DNA of 64,000 bases. Source: Phytoseiulus persimilis. Its lineage: Eukaryota > Arthropoda > Arachnida > Mesostigmata > Phytoseiidae. Positions within the stretch are counted from its first letter, which is position 1. The number at the start of each line of letters is the position of its first letter. The stretch is taken from NCBI GenBank assembly GCA_037576195.1, contig CM075103.1, forward strand, positions 17,236,001 through 17,300,000, read 5' to 3'. Below, in pieces: positions 51,601 to 63,500 of this stretch. Both the position numbers and the translations under genes were made by a program. The notes under the pieces are model-generated. The model did not search any database, had not been told where the DNA came from, and saw nothing but the letters and a program-made list of their open reading frames with translations.

Positions 51601-54004
51601 AACTTGAAGATGAGCGGAAAAGCACCAGAAGTCTCCATCGCTTCGAACGGAATTCTAATCAGGTGCTTGCGAACCCCAGGACGACGTAATGTGAGACAAT
51701 CATTTTGGGAAACAAGTAGTCACATGGAAGGAGGTCGTTCCCGCTCAATGATTCCATGACTACCTGAAACTTTTCCATCTCTCTATTTCTGCAGCATTGA
51801 TAGGAAATCCCATCTGAAACGAGCAGTCGATGGAGATGACCTGGCGCAACCTGTCCGAACAAGCGCCAGCGTGCACGATGGTTCCGCCGCATTCAAACTC
51901 GAGCCCCGGCCTGGACGACCCCCACGTGAACACCTGCGAGTCTCTGTGAACGCCCGAACTTGTTGCGACAAGACCTGACTGGCCCCGGAGTCTTCAGGAA
52001 TGAAAAGCCGATGCCTTGAGCTCGAGAGAGAGCGTGAAAAAGTCTGCAACGAGGTTTCATGGACTCATTCAGGTAACTCCGAAGCGGCTCCCATCGAAAT
52101 TCTCATTTCGACTTGATGACGGGGTTATCAAGCGATTGCGTTCATTGCCATCGTGCTAGTGAGGGCAGGTGGTGAATCGCGTTTTTCCGTCAATGAATTC
52201 CGTGACTGGCCGCGGATAAAGTTTCTCTTTCAAAGCCGCTACTTGCAATTTCCTATCCGAACATTTCGGCGCCAAGACTTTTTTGACCCGAAGACATTTC
52301 GGCTCGGAGTCCGAAGCTCCGCGGCCCCGCACATTACGGCCCTGCATGAGGGCTCATGTAAAATACATTAGTGGGTCTCGTTTCGTCACAGCCCCATACG
52401 CTCGAGTGCGGATGAGACCAGTCATTTGGAAAAGAAAAACTACATTGAGGAGTCAGCGATGGATTTTTCCTCAAAACTATGATAATTGTAGTTCCCGTAG
52501 AACTCTGGGGAGTCTGACTTGTCGTCTCGTCAAGGTGGTCGTGGAATCTTGCGTTCACCGATTTTCGAAGTCATCCAGAATTCCTTCAAATTCACTCCGA
52601 ATAGGCATTACATGATGCGGTGCACGTCAACCCGACCCTGGCGTCTGATTCCTCAACAAAGTAGTTAATCAGAGCAGGCGGATCGGAAACACTTGAGCAG
52701 TTAAAATAGAGATAAACTGGTAACATGCTTGAATGTTCATTCATCCAGATTCCAGGATTCCGAAATCTGTCGCAGCTCTGTCAGACAAGAAGAGGATACA
52801 TCCAAGGGCGTAGCTGGGCGAAGTGCCACTCGGGGCGGAACTTGGAGATTCCGCGTGGTAGGGAATGTTGCCAGTAACTTCTTTCATTTCCTCCGCGTTC
52901 CCAAACTTCATAATGTATCTAACGCTCCGATCCGCCGAGCTCTGAAGATAGCTAATTCATGTCACGCTTTCAACATGTCGAGATTTTACAAACGCAACTT
53001 TCTCATTCTTGATAGGACTTGATAAGCTTGAATCCGGAAAAAAAAACTCATTGCCAGCGGAGCTCATCGCCAACGTCAAGGAAGTTTGCAAGCAAACGAT
53101 CAGGTTTCCCACACATATATCGAGCCCGTAGTTCATTATGAACTGCAGATGCCAGAGCAGACTCCTTCCGACAATTGCACTCCTTCTCTGCGTTGAACAA
53201 CTTCCCAGAATTCTTTTGAAGTTTTTTTTACCCGACTTTGAACTCTTACTCGTTTATATCGAGATTGTCAGGTACTATTCCCATGGTTCATGGTTTATCG
53301 GATCTGATGAGTGTATTTACAGATCAACCTTTCGATTTACTCACGAGCATGCTCAGTGGATCCTTTTTTGAAGCATTCTCTTACTCCGAGGAGTCGATTT
53401 GTCGTTTTCACCAATGCATGATTCAGCTCACTGGCCGAGAAGAGCAGCGAGGTAATCATTGGTGTATCATAATTCATTGCATCCGAAGACCACATGGGCT
53501 AGTGTTTCGTGGCGAACTCCACATCGGTCGTAGAATGTGTCTGGGCAGTCTCCTGCGGGATCAACTGTGTCGATTCATGTGTAGATTCACCCTCCGCTTC
53601 GATGGAATGAGCGGACGATTCGACTACGCCGAAATCGGAGCTGGATGCCACGCAGCGCAGCATCCAGCTCATCTGATGGTCATCCGACACTTCTGGCGTG
53701 CTGTCACAGGCGATTCGAAAAAATATTCGGCCACCACCGCCCGCTCCGATTTTTTTTCCCTTATATGGTTTTCCAAGAGAGCGATTACTTCATTTTGACC
53801 CGTTTGCGACGTGTGGGACACTACCCTTCACTTCCCAGCGACACTTTCGCACAACTGGGGAATTTGGGGAATGTGTCTCTTGTTCGGGATCGTGATGAGG
53901 GGAAAGTCTTCATGAAGCGGGATGAAGGGATCCACTCTATTTCACGAAGCCGCGAGATCGTGGAAGATTGAGCTCTATAGCCACAGAGATGAATTATTGA
54001 GGTA
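45647..54004. other. Long stretch without a recognised gene (bestrophin 3' flank onwards)
   Basis: About 8.4 kb. The first few hundred bases are probably bestrophin 3' untranslated sequence, with an AATAAG near 46156 and a short GA run at 46197-46209. Beyond that, open frames at 46443-46787, 48376-49036 (two overlapping plus frames), 49102-49479 (minus), 49997-50473 and 53238-53798 match nothing I know and lack linked splice sites. An AT-rich simple repeat is at 47935-48045. Confidence 0.35.
47935..48045. repeat. AT-rich ATGATAAT-type simple repeat
   Basis: Imperfect repeats of ATGATAAT / ATCATAAT alternate in both orientations (ATAATCATGACTATGATAAT, later ATTATGATCATAATCATAAT), so the stretch is partly self-complementary. 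It is an expanded, interrupted microsatellite. Confidence 0.75.
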
Positions 54005-54509
54005 CAGTCAAACCTCTATTATTTCAATGAAAAGGTGTGAAAATTCGTCGATGTGCATCGTTCGAGCATGTCCTAGATGAAACGGGATTTTTCGGGCAGT
54101 TTTCTGAATCGATCGTTCCAAAAGTGTTTTTGGCAATCGGTCTGGCAGGTGCTCAGAATATTTGAAGACGGTTTTGTCTCGCCCGCAAAATGCATCCGCG
54201 AGGGCATCGAGCAAGAGCTTTCAGATGGCTTCGAGGAAGTTCCATGGCTGTGACGGCATTTCGAGATTGAGTCAACAAGATTCCAAGAAATCACCCAAAT
54301 ATCGAGTCACTCCGCGGTCAAACTATACTCGAGTTCATTCCAAAGAATTATCGAAGCCTACTTCTCCAAATAAAGCGACTTCTAGCAAGCTGGATATCGT
54401 TCAGGTGAGCCTCAGGTACTCAGGTCGATATAATCGAGGTTGTTATGGCCTAGAAATGATCAGATCCAGAGTTGATATCATGATGGCTGATAGAATCGAG
54501 GTTCAACCG
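54005..54509. mobile_element. Decayed pogo-like (Tc1/mariner superfamily) element, about 505 bp
   Basis: The left end reads CAGTCAAACCTCTATTAT directly after TA. The right end, on the opposite strand, reads CGGTTGAACCTCGATTCTAT; 15 of 21 terminal positions match. Another inverted AACCTCGATTATATCG copy lies near 54420-54440. Starts of the CAGTNGAACCTCGATTAT type are characteristic of pogo/Tigger elements. There is no clean TA on the right. A 119-codon frame inside (54162-54521) is unrecognised. Confidence 0.45.
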
Positions 54510-55144
54510 TGTCGAACATAACACTCCTCCTCGTCAAATCACCCGACGTTAGAGCATCGCATTGGACTTCGATTTGTGAAGCTCCGAGGCAAAAGTGGCT
54601 GAATGAGTTAGCCTTCCCCGTCAGCTCCTATTTACCTGAGTCAGCATATGTATGCAGCCGACAAATACATCGGGAACCATGAGCTTCATCCCGTCTGCTT
54701 TCATGCCACGCTTCTGGTACCAAATGAAAGACATGATGAAATCTGTCCGCTCAATCAGATGCTCCACTCGTTCGGATCAGAATGGTTCGGTTTCCAGGGC
54801 CTGGTTGACGCTGGTGCCGGATTGACGCCGGAGCCGAGTGGACGCGCTCTGCTGATGATGGCACGAAGTTATACTTCATAGTAGCCAGCTCAAGGCAGAC
54901 ATGGAGGACTTGCGGATACTCGAAGTCTCAATGAAGGAAGTCAACGTTGAGCTAAGTATCCCGTATGCACCCAATGTCTCCGACGATTGCTGTCGCTAAA
55001 ATGCCTCCATCGTCTCAGCTAATTGTTGAATGTACGTCGGCTCTGAGACTCTCAAGAACGGGATCGACGGAGTTGTCGGCGGTATTCTCCCTCTTGGCTC
55101 CATGGAGCCACTGTTTCGGATCAATCTTGTCTCTTGTCATCTTA
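54510..55144. other. Spacer between two mobile elements
   Basis: No gene or repeat is recognised. Short unrelated frames only (54648-54881, 54965-55207). Confidence 0.35.
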
Positions 55145-56256
55145 CAGGGTGGTCATCGTGAGTCCGGAACTTTCTTGCTCTCTTTCCTTTCGCCAATAAC
55201 TCGGTGAAAATTCATCCGGTCCTGGATTTTTTTGGCGTTCGATAGCTGGGAGGATGGCGCAGTTTTTTCTCTTCGATTTCAGTGAATCGGTGAAAAGTTG
55301 AGTTTTGTAAATCGACTTGGAGATTGCCTTCTTTTTTTTTCAACTTTTCTGAAAAATACTGATCGACGAGCTCCTGAAGCCGACCGATCGAATTCGGAAG
55401 TGCCAAGGTCGGCGGAGGATAGAAGGCTGCTCAAACGCCCGGCCACTCCGGATTTCTAGCTCAGGATCTGTGAGAAGGTCGAACGATCGGTTAAACCTTG
55501 ACTTCAAGAGCTGAGCGCTTGACAAAACGCGTCCTCGATGCATTCGCCCCTTATCTCCTCAGGAAAGCCGAATTCAGAAAATTTTCCGACGGCGGAAACT
55601 TCTTGGATTAGTCCAAACTACCCAGCTTGAGAGCTGCTGGGTCGATCCGGTCACTTTTTCTTTCCTCCGAATATCGAGCTTCCCCACTTTTTCGTCCTGG
55701 AAAGAAAAACTGACTGAGCTCGATTTTCGGGCGGAGAAAGAAACGATCGTATCGAGCCATGAACTTTCTTGTCGGGTATTTTGGACCGATCCAAGAGGTC
55801 TTCGCCATCGGAAAATTTTTCCAATTCGGTTTCCCTGAGGAGTTACGGGCCGAAATGCAAAGAGGACGCGATCTTGTCAGGAGGTCGATCTTGACGTCAG
55901 GGTTGAAACAATCGTTCGCCCCTCTTACAGATCCTGAGCTAGAAATCTGGAGTTGCCAGGCGTTTCAGCAGCTTCCTATCCTACGTTGACCTTGGCACTT
56001 CCGAACTCCATCACTCGACTTCAGAAGTTTGTCGGTCAGTTTTTTTGAGAAAAGTTAAAAATAAACAAAAGTCGAGTCGATTTACAAAGTTCTATTTCAT
56101 ACCGACCCACGAAAATCGAGGAAGAAGGGGAGAAAGACGCGCCATCCCTTCAGCTATGGGAGGCCAAGAAAGATTCCAGGATCGGATGATTTTTCACCGA
56201 GCTATGAGCAAAAGAAGAGAGAGTGAGAAAGTTTCCGATTTACGATGACCACCCTG
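55145..56256. mobile_element. Fold-back DNA transposon, 1,112 bp with ~0.5-kb inverted arms
   Basis: The ends are CAGGGTGGTCATCGT and its exact inverse, each directly flanked by TA, as in Tc1/mariner insertions. The inverted similarity continues for hundreds of bases. Left CTCGGTGAAAATTCATCCG matches right-arm CTCGGTGAAAAATCATCCG. Left GGAAGTGCCAAGGTC recurs exactly on the other strand near 55995, as does TTTCTAGCTCAGGATCTGT (left about 55455, right about 55940). The arms therefore fill almost the whole element, leaving a small centre near 55600-55750. No transposase motif is seen. Similar translated peptides on opposite strands (LTDPELEI) are a by-product of the arms. Confidence 0.85.
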
Positions 56257-59200
56257 TATACCCCTTCCGAATACATTGTTTTGCCTTGGGAACCCAGGCA
56301 GTGAAGCGGCTTGATAGGGGCCGTTCTCGAAGGAGCTTCGCCCTACGACGCCTCCGAGTAGCGACAGGGGGAGTTCCGCGCATCTGACAGGTTATCGTTT
56401 TAGGCACCATGAAAAGCGTAATAGACGAGCCGCCGTCAGACTCTTTGGCCCTGAAAACCCGCATATTTCCCAAAACTTCGTCGAAGAGAAAGACTAACCG
56501 TGGGCTGGAACAAGCACGGTATAGACGGCAGAAACGGCTTTTGCAAAAATTAGACAGGATCTCTTTCTCCTTCGACGAATATCGCCTCAATCTTGCTTGT
56601 TTCGAGGTCGGAATGCTGGTGCCGTTTCGATCAAATCGGTCGCGTGGTCCTGATTCAACGGCGAAATCGACGAAGCCCCGAGACCGCTACATAGTTTATC
56701 ATCCCAAAAAGCGGATTGAGCTACGAATTCCACGATTCTGCAGTCGGACCAGGTTATCTGCTATCACAATCGTAGTTGCGAGATTTTCCAGTTTCTGAGG
56801 GTTACAGAGTAGGAGCAGGCAGAATGGCACGGATCGCAATATCGTCAGGAGGTTTGGGTCGCCCTGGAGTTGACTTGATCGCGAGCATTTTACATGCTTC
56901 AAAGTCTCCCTGCGAATTTCGAAGATGCATTCACGAGCGATCAAAGCTGAGCGCGCCGAGCTTAAGAAATCTTCCCGTTTCTCCGGAATCGTATTGATCG
57001 ACTGCATCGAGCGTAAGGCAGAGATGGTCATGTGCACCGACTCTTCACTGCGTCCCGGCAGTGATGACTTTGGAGATAAGTCGCGAGCGGGTGTGACTTC
57101 CTGATGACACTCTTATCTTCCTGGCTGAGCCCTGGGGCAAGCGAAGGTCCAATACGGACTGCAGACCGATTCAACCTAATGTCCTTCCGCGAGAAGTCGG
57201 ATTAGCGGTTGCCATATTTGCAGTTCCTAAGATCAGCGGTTCCGCAGCAATTCATTGATTTTGATTGATTGAAGGTCATTGATTGGACGAGAAGCCTTCC
57301 ATGCAGGGTTGGGTGAACCGTTCGGAGATCTGATCCGTGTTCAGCGCACGTGCCTCGCCCGTTTGGACGGGCCTGCTCGTTGAGGAGCAAATACAGAGTT
57401 TCTTCCAGTTCAACCTTGAGTCATAGCGGGGATTAGCATTTAGGCACAAAAGATTCTCCCCAGTTGCGACCCTGGACAGAAAAAGAGTATTCTGCCGAGC
57501 ACAAGAAAGATCTCACCGATACCGAGACAATCTAACCGCCGCAGGAGCACTCTCGGAATGCGTGAGTCGACCGTTCATAAAAGAGACTCTTGGGGCATCA
57601 TTGAACACCGACGAGCGAAGATTGCTCGGACGGGTTTCTCGATTTCGTGTCCGAACTTGACGACCTTCTCGTCGTCATTGTGGCCTTCTAGCACGCACTA
57701 TTGTTGCCTCGTCGTTGTTGTTGGCGGCGCTACCGCCGGGGTCGTTGTTATAATCTCTAGCCTGTCCGCCGGAGGAATTCGGCGAGAATCCATGGTGTAT
57801 TATTATCGCTCGCTGCGGGCAGCCAGACGCCGGATGGTGACCTATAACGAAGAGGGAGAAGGGCGAATCTGACTGCTTGCTTTCAACATCACACATTTTT
57901 TCCGTGACTGACACGTTCGTTGACGGCTTGAACTCTATCCGGGGCACAAATTTGGTCTCCTCTGCCGAATGCGGCGTTTCGGATTGGCTTCACAGTGGAA
58001 CCTCGATCAAGCAGCTACTCAGGGCGAAAAAATGTTCATATCATCGAAGGTGATGTCGCACCTGATCCAAAGCACACTGAACAGCTTCATTCACGGGAAA
58101 TCGCTTGCAATTGAAGATGGCGGTACGGACAGGTTTGGGGGATCAAGCTCTGGAATCATTGAATTCCCGGCCTCATCCGCTCCGACTTTCTGGATTATCG
58201 AGAAGAAACCGTTGTCGCGAGTATACATACAGCAAGAATTCCGAATCCGCCATCTTGTGATGCTACCGAATGACCGCAACACTGTCCAAGCTCACGAGTA
58301 AGGCACCCAGGATCGTGACCGGACCCAATGTTTAGTGAACTCTCGTCGCTGGAAGTTCCCATGAGTTCAGATCAGGAAAAACTGCGACTAGAGATTATGT
58401 TCCGCGATTCCAAACAACCGCGCATCCATGGCGCTTCAGAGCGATGTTTGTTTACGTCGAATGATAGCGAAAGATCCTCGAGAACGAGTTTCCTGTCGAT
58501 GATGCCTGCGTAGATTGTCTCCAATTTAGTTTTTGTTCGCTCAGCGTTCTCTCTTTGCAGCTTTTCCCGTCTTGGAGCGAGCCGCGCCGCATACTCTGCT
58601 TGGAGGCGCTTCAATCAATCGAGACGATCTTCTCGTCGAGTGTTTCTGAACACGAAAACCTAGTGAGCGATAGTTGCTACCCTTAATTTGCCGATTGACT
58701 CACTGGCGAGATGCGCGGCTTACTCACTCATTGGGGGCCTTCAAACGATTCGGCTGCTCGGAGTTTCAAAGACCCTTTTGGTCGAATATCCCCCGCCCCA
58801 GTCTCGCACCTGAAATCAGCCCTGGCGATTGTTGAGCGGACTAAGCTAAATGTTAGCGGGCTATCCGGGAATGAGCCGCTCTCGCTGGCTCGTTCGGACG
58901 GTTGTAAAAGAATACTCCGCACGAAGAAGGAGGAGGCGGCTCGAAGATGACGACGACGATGCTCACGGCGACTGCTAACATCGGTTCTTCGTATTCCGAT
59001 GGCGCCGAAAGATGATGCGGGCAGCCGATGCCGCTAGATCGACCGTTTGTTCGCTCGCGCGTTCGGACGTCGCCAAAATCGACATCACCAGTGTCAAGTA
59101 TCTATCGTCATTCGGTTCCACTCGGATCTCGGACTCCCGAAAGTCGTTGCGACTGTCGCTCTTTCCCGAGGGTTCCGCAGAATAAAGAAACTCCGTAAAC

Positions 59201-60591
59201 ATTATCAGAACTTCCAGGAACGCTCGACATCGGACGGAACGAAGGTATCTTCGCCATCCTCCTGGGCTTTTTTGAAGAAACAACTGATTCCGCCGAATCA
59301 AATGATGTACAGAATCGACTCAATACGAGGAACTTGTGTACTGTGAATATGAGTCAGATGGAAATTGAAAATCAGGCAAGGCTTTGACTAGCTGATGTAT
59401 TTCGAGCCCGGAATGATCCCATGTCATGTCGACCGTGGCATCAACAGCTTGAAGCGTCGTAGTGAAGTGATCTTTGTCGTGCGTATCCAGGATGAGCGGT
59501 CAAATGAATGATGGGACAATGGCCGCCACGAGAGCTCGGAACCATTTACTGTCGGTCAAACAGAGCGCTCCGCTTAATCGGTGCGCGTCTTTCAACAACC
59601 AGGAACACTGTGGACGGGGCTGAAGGCGCCAGAGGAGCATCGATCAGCGAACCTCTTTTCGTTCTGGTCAAGTTCGGAGGAAACCTAGATCACCCAGAGA
59701 ACTATCGCAGCCCTTCCCCCATGTTGGGGGAAATGGACGCCTCGCGGCAGAAACAACCGGATTACCGCGGCTCGAGGTTCATGGTAGCTGCTCCTCAGGT
59801 CATCTAGCCGAGTCCAACGGCGTTGAAAGCTTTGTTCTACGGTCGGTCGGCTCTTCAGTTCAGGTGAAAGCTCGGCGTGAGCCACACGAAACAGAGACGA
59901 GAGCCACCAACCGCAAACTGCGGGAACTGGGCGTCTCTAGCCCCAACAACTCGATTCCCGCTAAACGACCGCCCAATGCGGATCGGATCAACCACAACCG
60001 ACAGAGTGGCCCAACGTGAAACGGAGGTTTCTCCCAGAGGTGCAAAACGGCTCGAGATTCTTCTGAAAGCAACAGGTTGTCTTACTGCGCGGGTTCACCC
60101 GTCCCCGTGTGTCCAGACGGCGCGAGCGAGCGAGCGAGCGTTTGGCTAGTTTGTGTAAACTCTTCGAACGAACCCAACCCCGGCTCGCCCCTGCTGCATT
60201 CCTGAAAGGTAGCTTCTCTTTCTTCTCGATCGGTCGGCCCGCCCGGCCCACAGACGACCCCACAGAAGACGGACACACAGACGATGGCCAGATAGACGCA
60301 CACAATCCTCCGAATCTTTTCTTCAATAGCCAAGAATTTGAGGAGAGGGCGGCGGCGGAGGCCTCTCTCAACCGATCGTCGCCGAAGATCGTCGCCAGCC
60401 CAGAGCCACAGGGGCACACAAACCAGAAGCTGGTTCGAGCAGATGCAGCCATCGAACGGTCTCCAGTGCGCAGTGTCGTGCTCCAAGGTTGTGGTGGCGG
60501 GTGTTCCGATCCTGAGATGATGTCGTGCCGCGGCACGTTGTGACACGAACTCGAGCCTCACCTCGGCGGAATTCCTCCCTCATTGTTTACA
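56257..60591. other. Region between the fold-back element and fringe
   Basis: No named gene. Notable pieces: a plus frame at 56409-56798 (basic, KTSSKRKTNRGLEQARYRRQ); a charged minus frame at 58614-58372; plus 57969-58301; and stop-poor GC-rich sequence at 60100-60540 with a (GAGC)5 run near 60121-60140. The last 500 bases probably include the fringe promoter and 5' leader. Confidence 0.35.
58372..58614 (-). CDS. Possible coiled-coil exon, unrecognised
   Basis: The minus frame starts after a possible acceptor (GATTGATTGAAG) and reads RLQAEYAARLAPRREKLQRE, then AERTKTKLETIYAGI and DRKLVLEDLSLSFD. It then meets a good donor (TTCGAC|GTAAAC). The charged heptad-like pattern looks like a coiled coil. 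No neighbouring exon could be linked and no family is recognised. Confidence 0.25.
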   Translation of the reverse strand: MKRLQAEYAARLAPRREKLQRENAERTKTKLETIYAGIIDRKLVLEDLSLSFDVNKHRSEAPWMRGCLESRNIISSRSFS

Positions 60592-63500
60592 ATGGATCCC
60601 GTTACGATACGCCTCGCTGGCGACAGCAGCAGTGGCGGCAAGCAGGACATGGTCGTCGTGCCGTTCGGAGTTTTCCACGCCGCTTTAAGAGAGCTCAAGC
60701 TCGCGATCGTAGTCCTTCTGTTGACGTTAGCCTACCTGGTCGCGGTCTGGGTTCTAGCCTGTAGCCGTGAGGCCAGTCTCCTGCCAAATGAGAACCAGGT
60801 CACGAACCTCGGCCTCTCCGTGCTCGACGAGGACCCGATACTTGACTTGGTAACTCTGGAGCGCGCTGCGCTCCAGGATCCACCCGAGACAACAACTGAC
60901 AATAGTGACCCGCGTTTGACGATAGAGGATATCTTCGTGAGTGTGAAAACCACCAAGAAGTTCCACCGCACCCGCTTGGACGTCATACTACAAACTTGGT
61001 TCAAGCTCGCCAGAGATCAGGTGAGCACCGCCTCATGTGATCGAGGGAATATTCGAAACCAGAGCTGACTGTTCGCTTCTGTGATGTTGGTTCCACTTGA
61101 CGGTTGTCGCTGAGCTCGGGGGAGAAACACGATGACGCTTCTCGGCGTCCGGCTAGGGTTTCGATTCTGTGTTTACGCGAGTCATTCCGGCGTCATTTCA
61201 CGGCGCCAGACTCCCGGACAGAATCATTTTTCATTCCCTTCGGATCTGCAAGAAGATTGAACGGAGTGGGTTTCGCACGAGACCCTTTCGTCTTGGTCAA
61301 TGGAATCAGACGCTGACTTCGTTTCATCAGGAACAAGAGGAATCGACTTCGGACAGTCGTCAGGTGCCCGCTCGCGGAGCCGATGCGGCTTTTGCTCCGT
61401 TGTCTTGTAGAACGTCTCGGGGATGCTCATGACCGATGGATCCGACGAGAGTCTGAATGAGAAAGTCATTTTGTGAAGTTCTTACCTCCGTGTTCTGTTC
61501 TAAACAATCATCGGGCATCAATCAGCAGAAAATCTCCTGAATCCAAATGTATTGGACAGAGCAGGAAACTGTTGGCACTCGTCCTGGGACGGGAATCAGG
61601 GGTGAACTATCCGATGGGGGGAATCGTATCCCGCCGATCGTTATGGGGGTTCGTGGGGGCGATTCCCGGGGAAATTTTGAAGCGAATAATCTTCGGCTCC
61701 AGTGCCACGAGCCGAGACAATCCGGATGGCACCGATTCGTGACCGAAGCAGATATTTGGTTCAGATTCCTGGAGTTCTCCGCCGCGTTCGACAGTGGCTT
61801 ATCGAGCTTGGGCGCACTTCGCCTGTTAACGGTTTTCGGAGATAGCGTTTGATGGGGTCTTCAACTGAGATCGGCGCATTTTCACGACCGGGACTTCAGA
61901 GCGTCGAGAAAAGGGGGAAAGACACAAAACGTCTCTGCGCGTGTCGTCAAGTTGCCCGTGGCCGCCCAGCCTTCGCCGCTTCCATAGATTTCTTGTGTTT
62001 TTTTTTGTATTTCTCCTCCCGAGAGGCCGCTGTTGCGCGGAGCGGTCCAAGCCGGGCGAGCATGCGAGCGAGCGGGCAAGGAAGAAGATGAACTGAGTGA
62101 AAGAAAATCGGCAAAATGAAAGCGCTTTGTGGAGAAACTGGACCTCCTTCTCAGCCCAGGTGCACCAGTCCACAAAACGAGCGCTTTCGAATGATGAACT
62201 GATTGTTGTTAGTTCGATTCCGACCGTCGAAGTCCAGACTTTGAGATTTGGAACCGAGAGAAGAGCGGCATATCTCTTTGACCGTCATCGGTTCTGTTGT
62301 TAGTCCTGCTCGGGAAGCTTCTTCAGTTCGAGCTCTTTTCAGCGACTTCTGCGGTCATAGCGGTTCCTCCGACCGAGAACGTTACCGTTAAAACCCACAA
62401 TCAGATACTGTGAAGTCGAGAGCTACTGAGCAGAAATTGGATAATTCGGACACGGTTCGTAACGCCAAGTAATTTTCTGCCTCCCGTTGCAGACGTATTT
62501 CTTCACCGACGAGGATGATGAAGAATTCTCCGGCAAAACATGTAAGTTGTATAGTGTTGCCTCCGTTGCGGATGTGTTCTTCTCTCGATGGGCACTCGGG
62601 ATGAAAAACACGCGCTCTCCAAGACGCTCAACCGGAGCGCCCCCGGAGTCCTCGGAACCGAAACGAATTCCACGAGTTGCTTATCTTCAACACTGACTCA
62701 CACTCGTGTTCGTTTTCCTCCTACAGATAACCACTTGATCAACACGGGCTGCCCCTCATCGCACAATCGACGAGCGCTGTGTTGTAAAATGGGAGCCGAG
62801 TTCGACTTCTACCTGCAGAGTCGCAAAAAGTTAGTATCGATCGACGGAGCACCGAATCGGCGAAACAATGTGATGCACTCTCCACAGGACGCGGGAATGA
62901 AGCCCGGAAATTCCGGAACAGTCTTCGATTCCCTTTTCTCGTGGATACCTGATCCGTGTCGACGAGCTCCGCTTATTTGTCCCGACAAATTGCTCCTCAG
63001 GATCACCCACAGAGGAAACGGAGCTGTTCTGAGGAGTGAACGAAATTTCCTAATTTTCTCACGTATTGCTTCAGGTGGTGGTGCCACTTCGACGACGACA
63101 ACTACGTCAATGTTCCTCAGCTCCTGAGGAACCTGCAGGAGTACGACTACCGAGAAGAGTGGTACCTTGGCAAGACATCGATCAAGGACCCTCTCGAGAC
63201 GAGGACGCGAGGAGAGCACCCAGAAAACGTAGCGTTCTGGTTTGGTACCGGAGGAGCCGGATTCTGCGTCAGTCAAGCCTTAGCTCTACGCATGAAACCG
63301 ATAGCGAGGTAAGAAGAGATGAGACGAGAATTTCCTGGGAGCTCTTCATTCCACTTTTCTCACGGAACATGAGCCTTCCAATTCCTCTTCACACGGAGAG
63401 GCCAAGGTTTCTGATGGGACAGGCTTTGTTTTGGCCATAAACCTTACGGCACAAATTTGCCAAAAGATCCCACGGTCTGTTCGAATGTTTTCCATTACTT

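Noticed and set aside
55212..55989. Similar peptides on opposite strands, first taken for duplicated genes
   Set aside because: They are translations of the two inverted arms of the fold-back element, without start, splice or domain support.
60109..60543. 144-codon plus frame and two minus frames just upstream of fringe
   Set aside because: GC-rich 5' flank with a GAGC repeat, open in several frames at once; likely promoter and leader.
62205..62230. tRNA-like B-box (GTTCGATTCC)
   Set aside because: No A-box or cloverleaf pairing around it; it lies in the first fringe intron. No tRNA, rRNA or CRISPR array was found by eye in the window.
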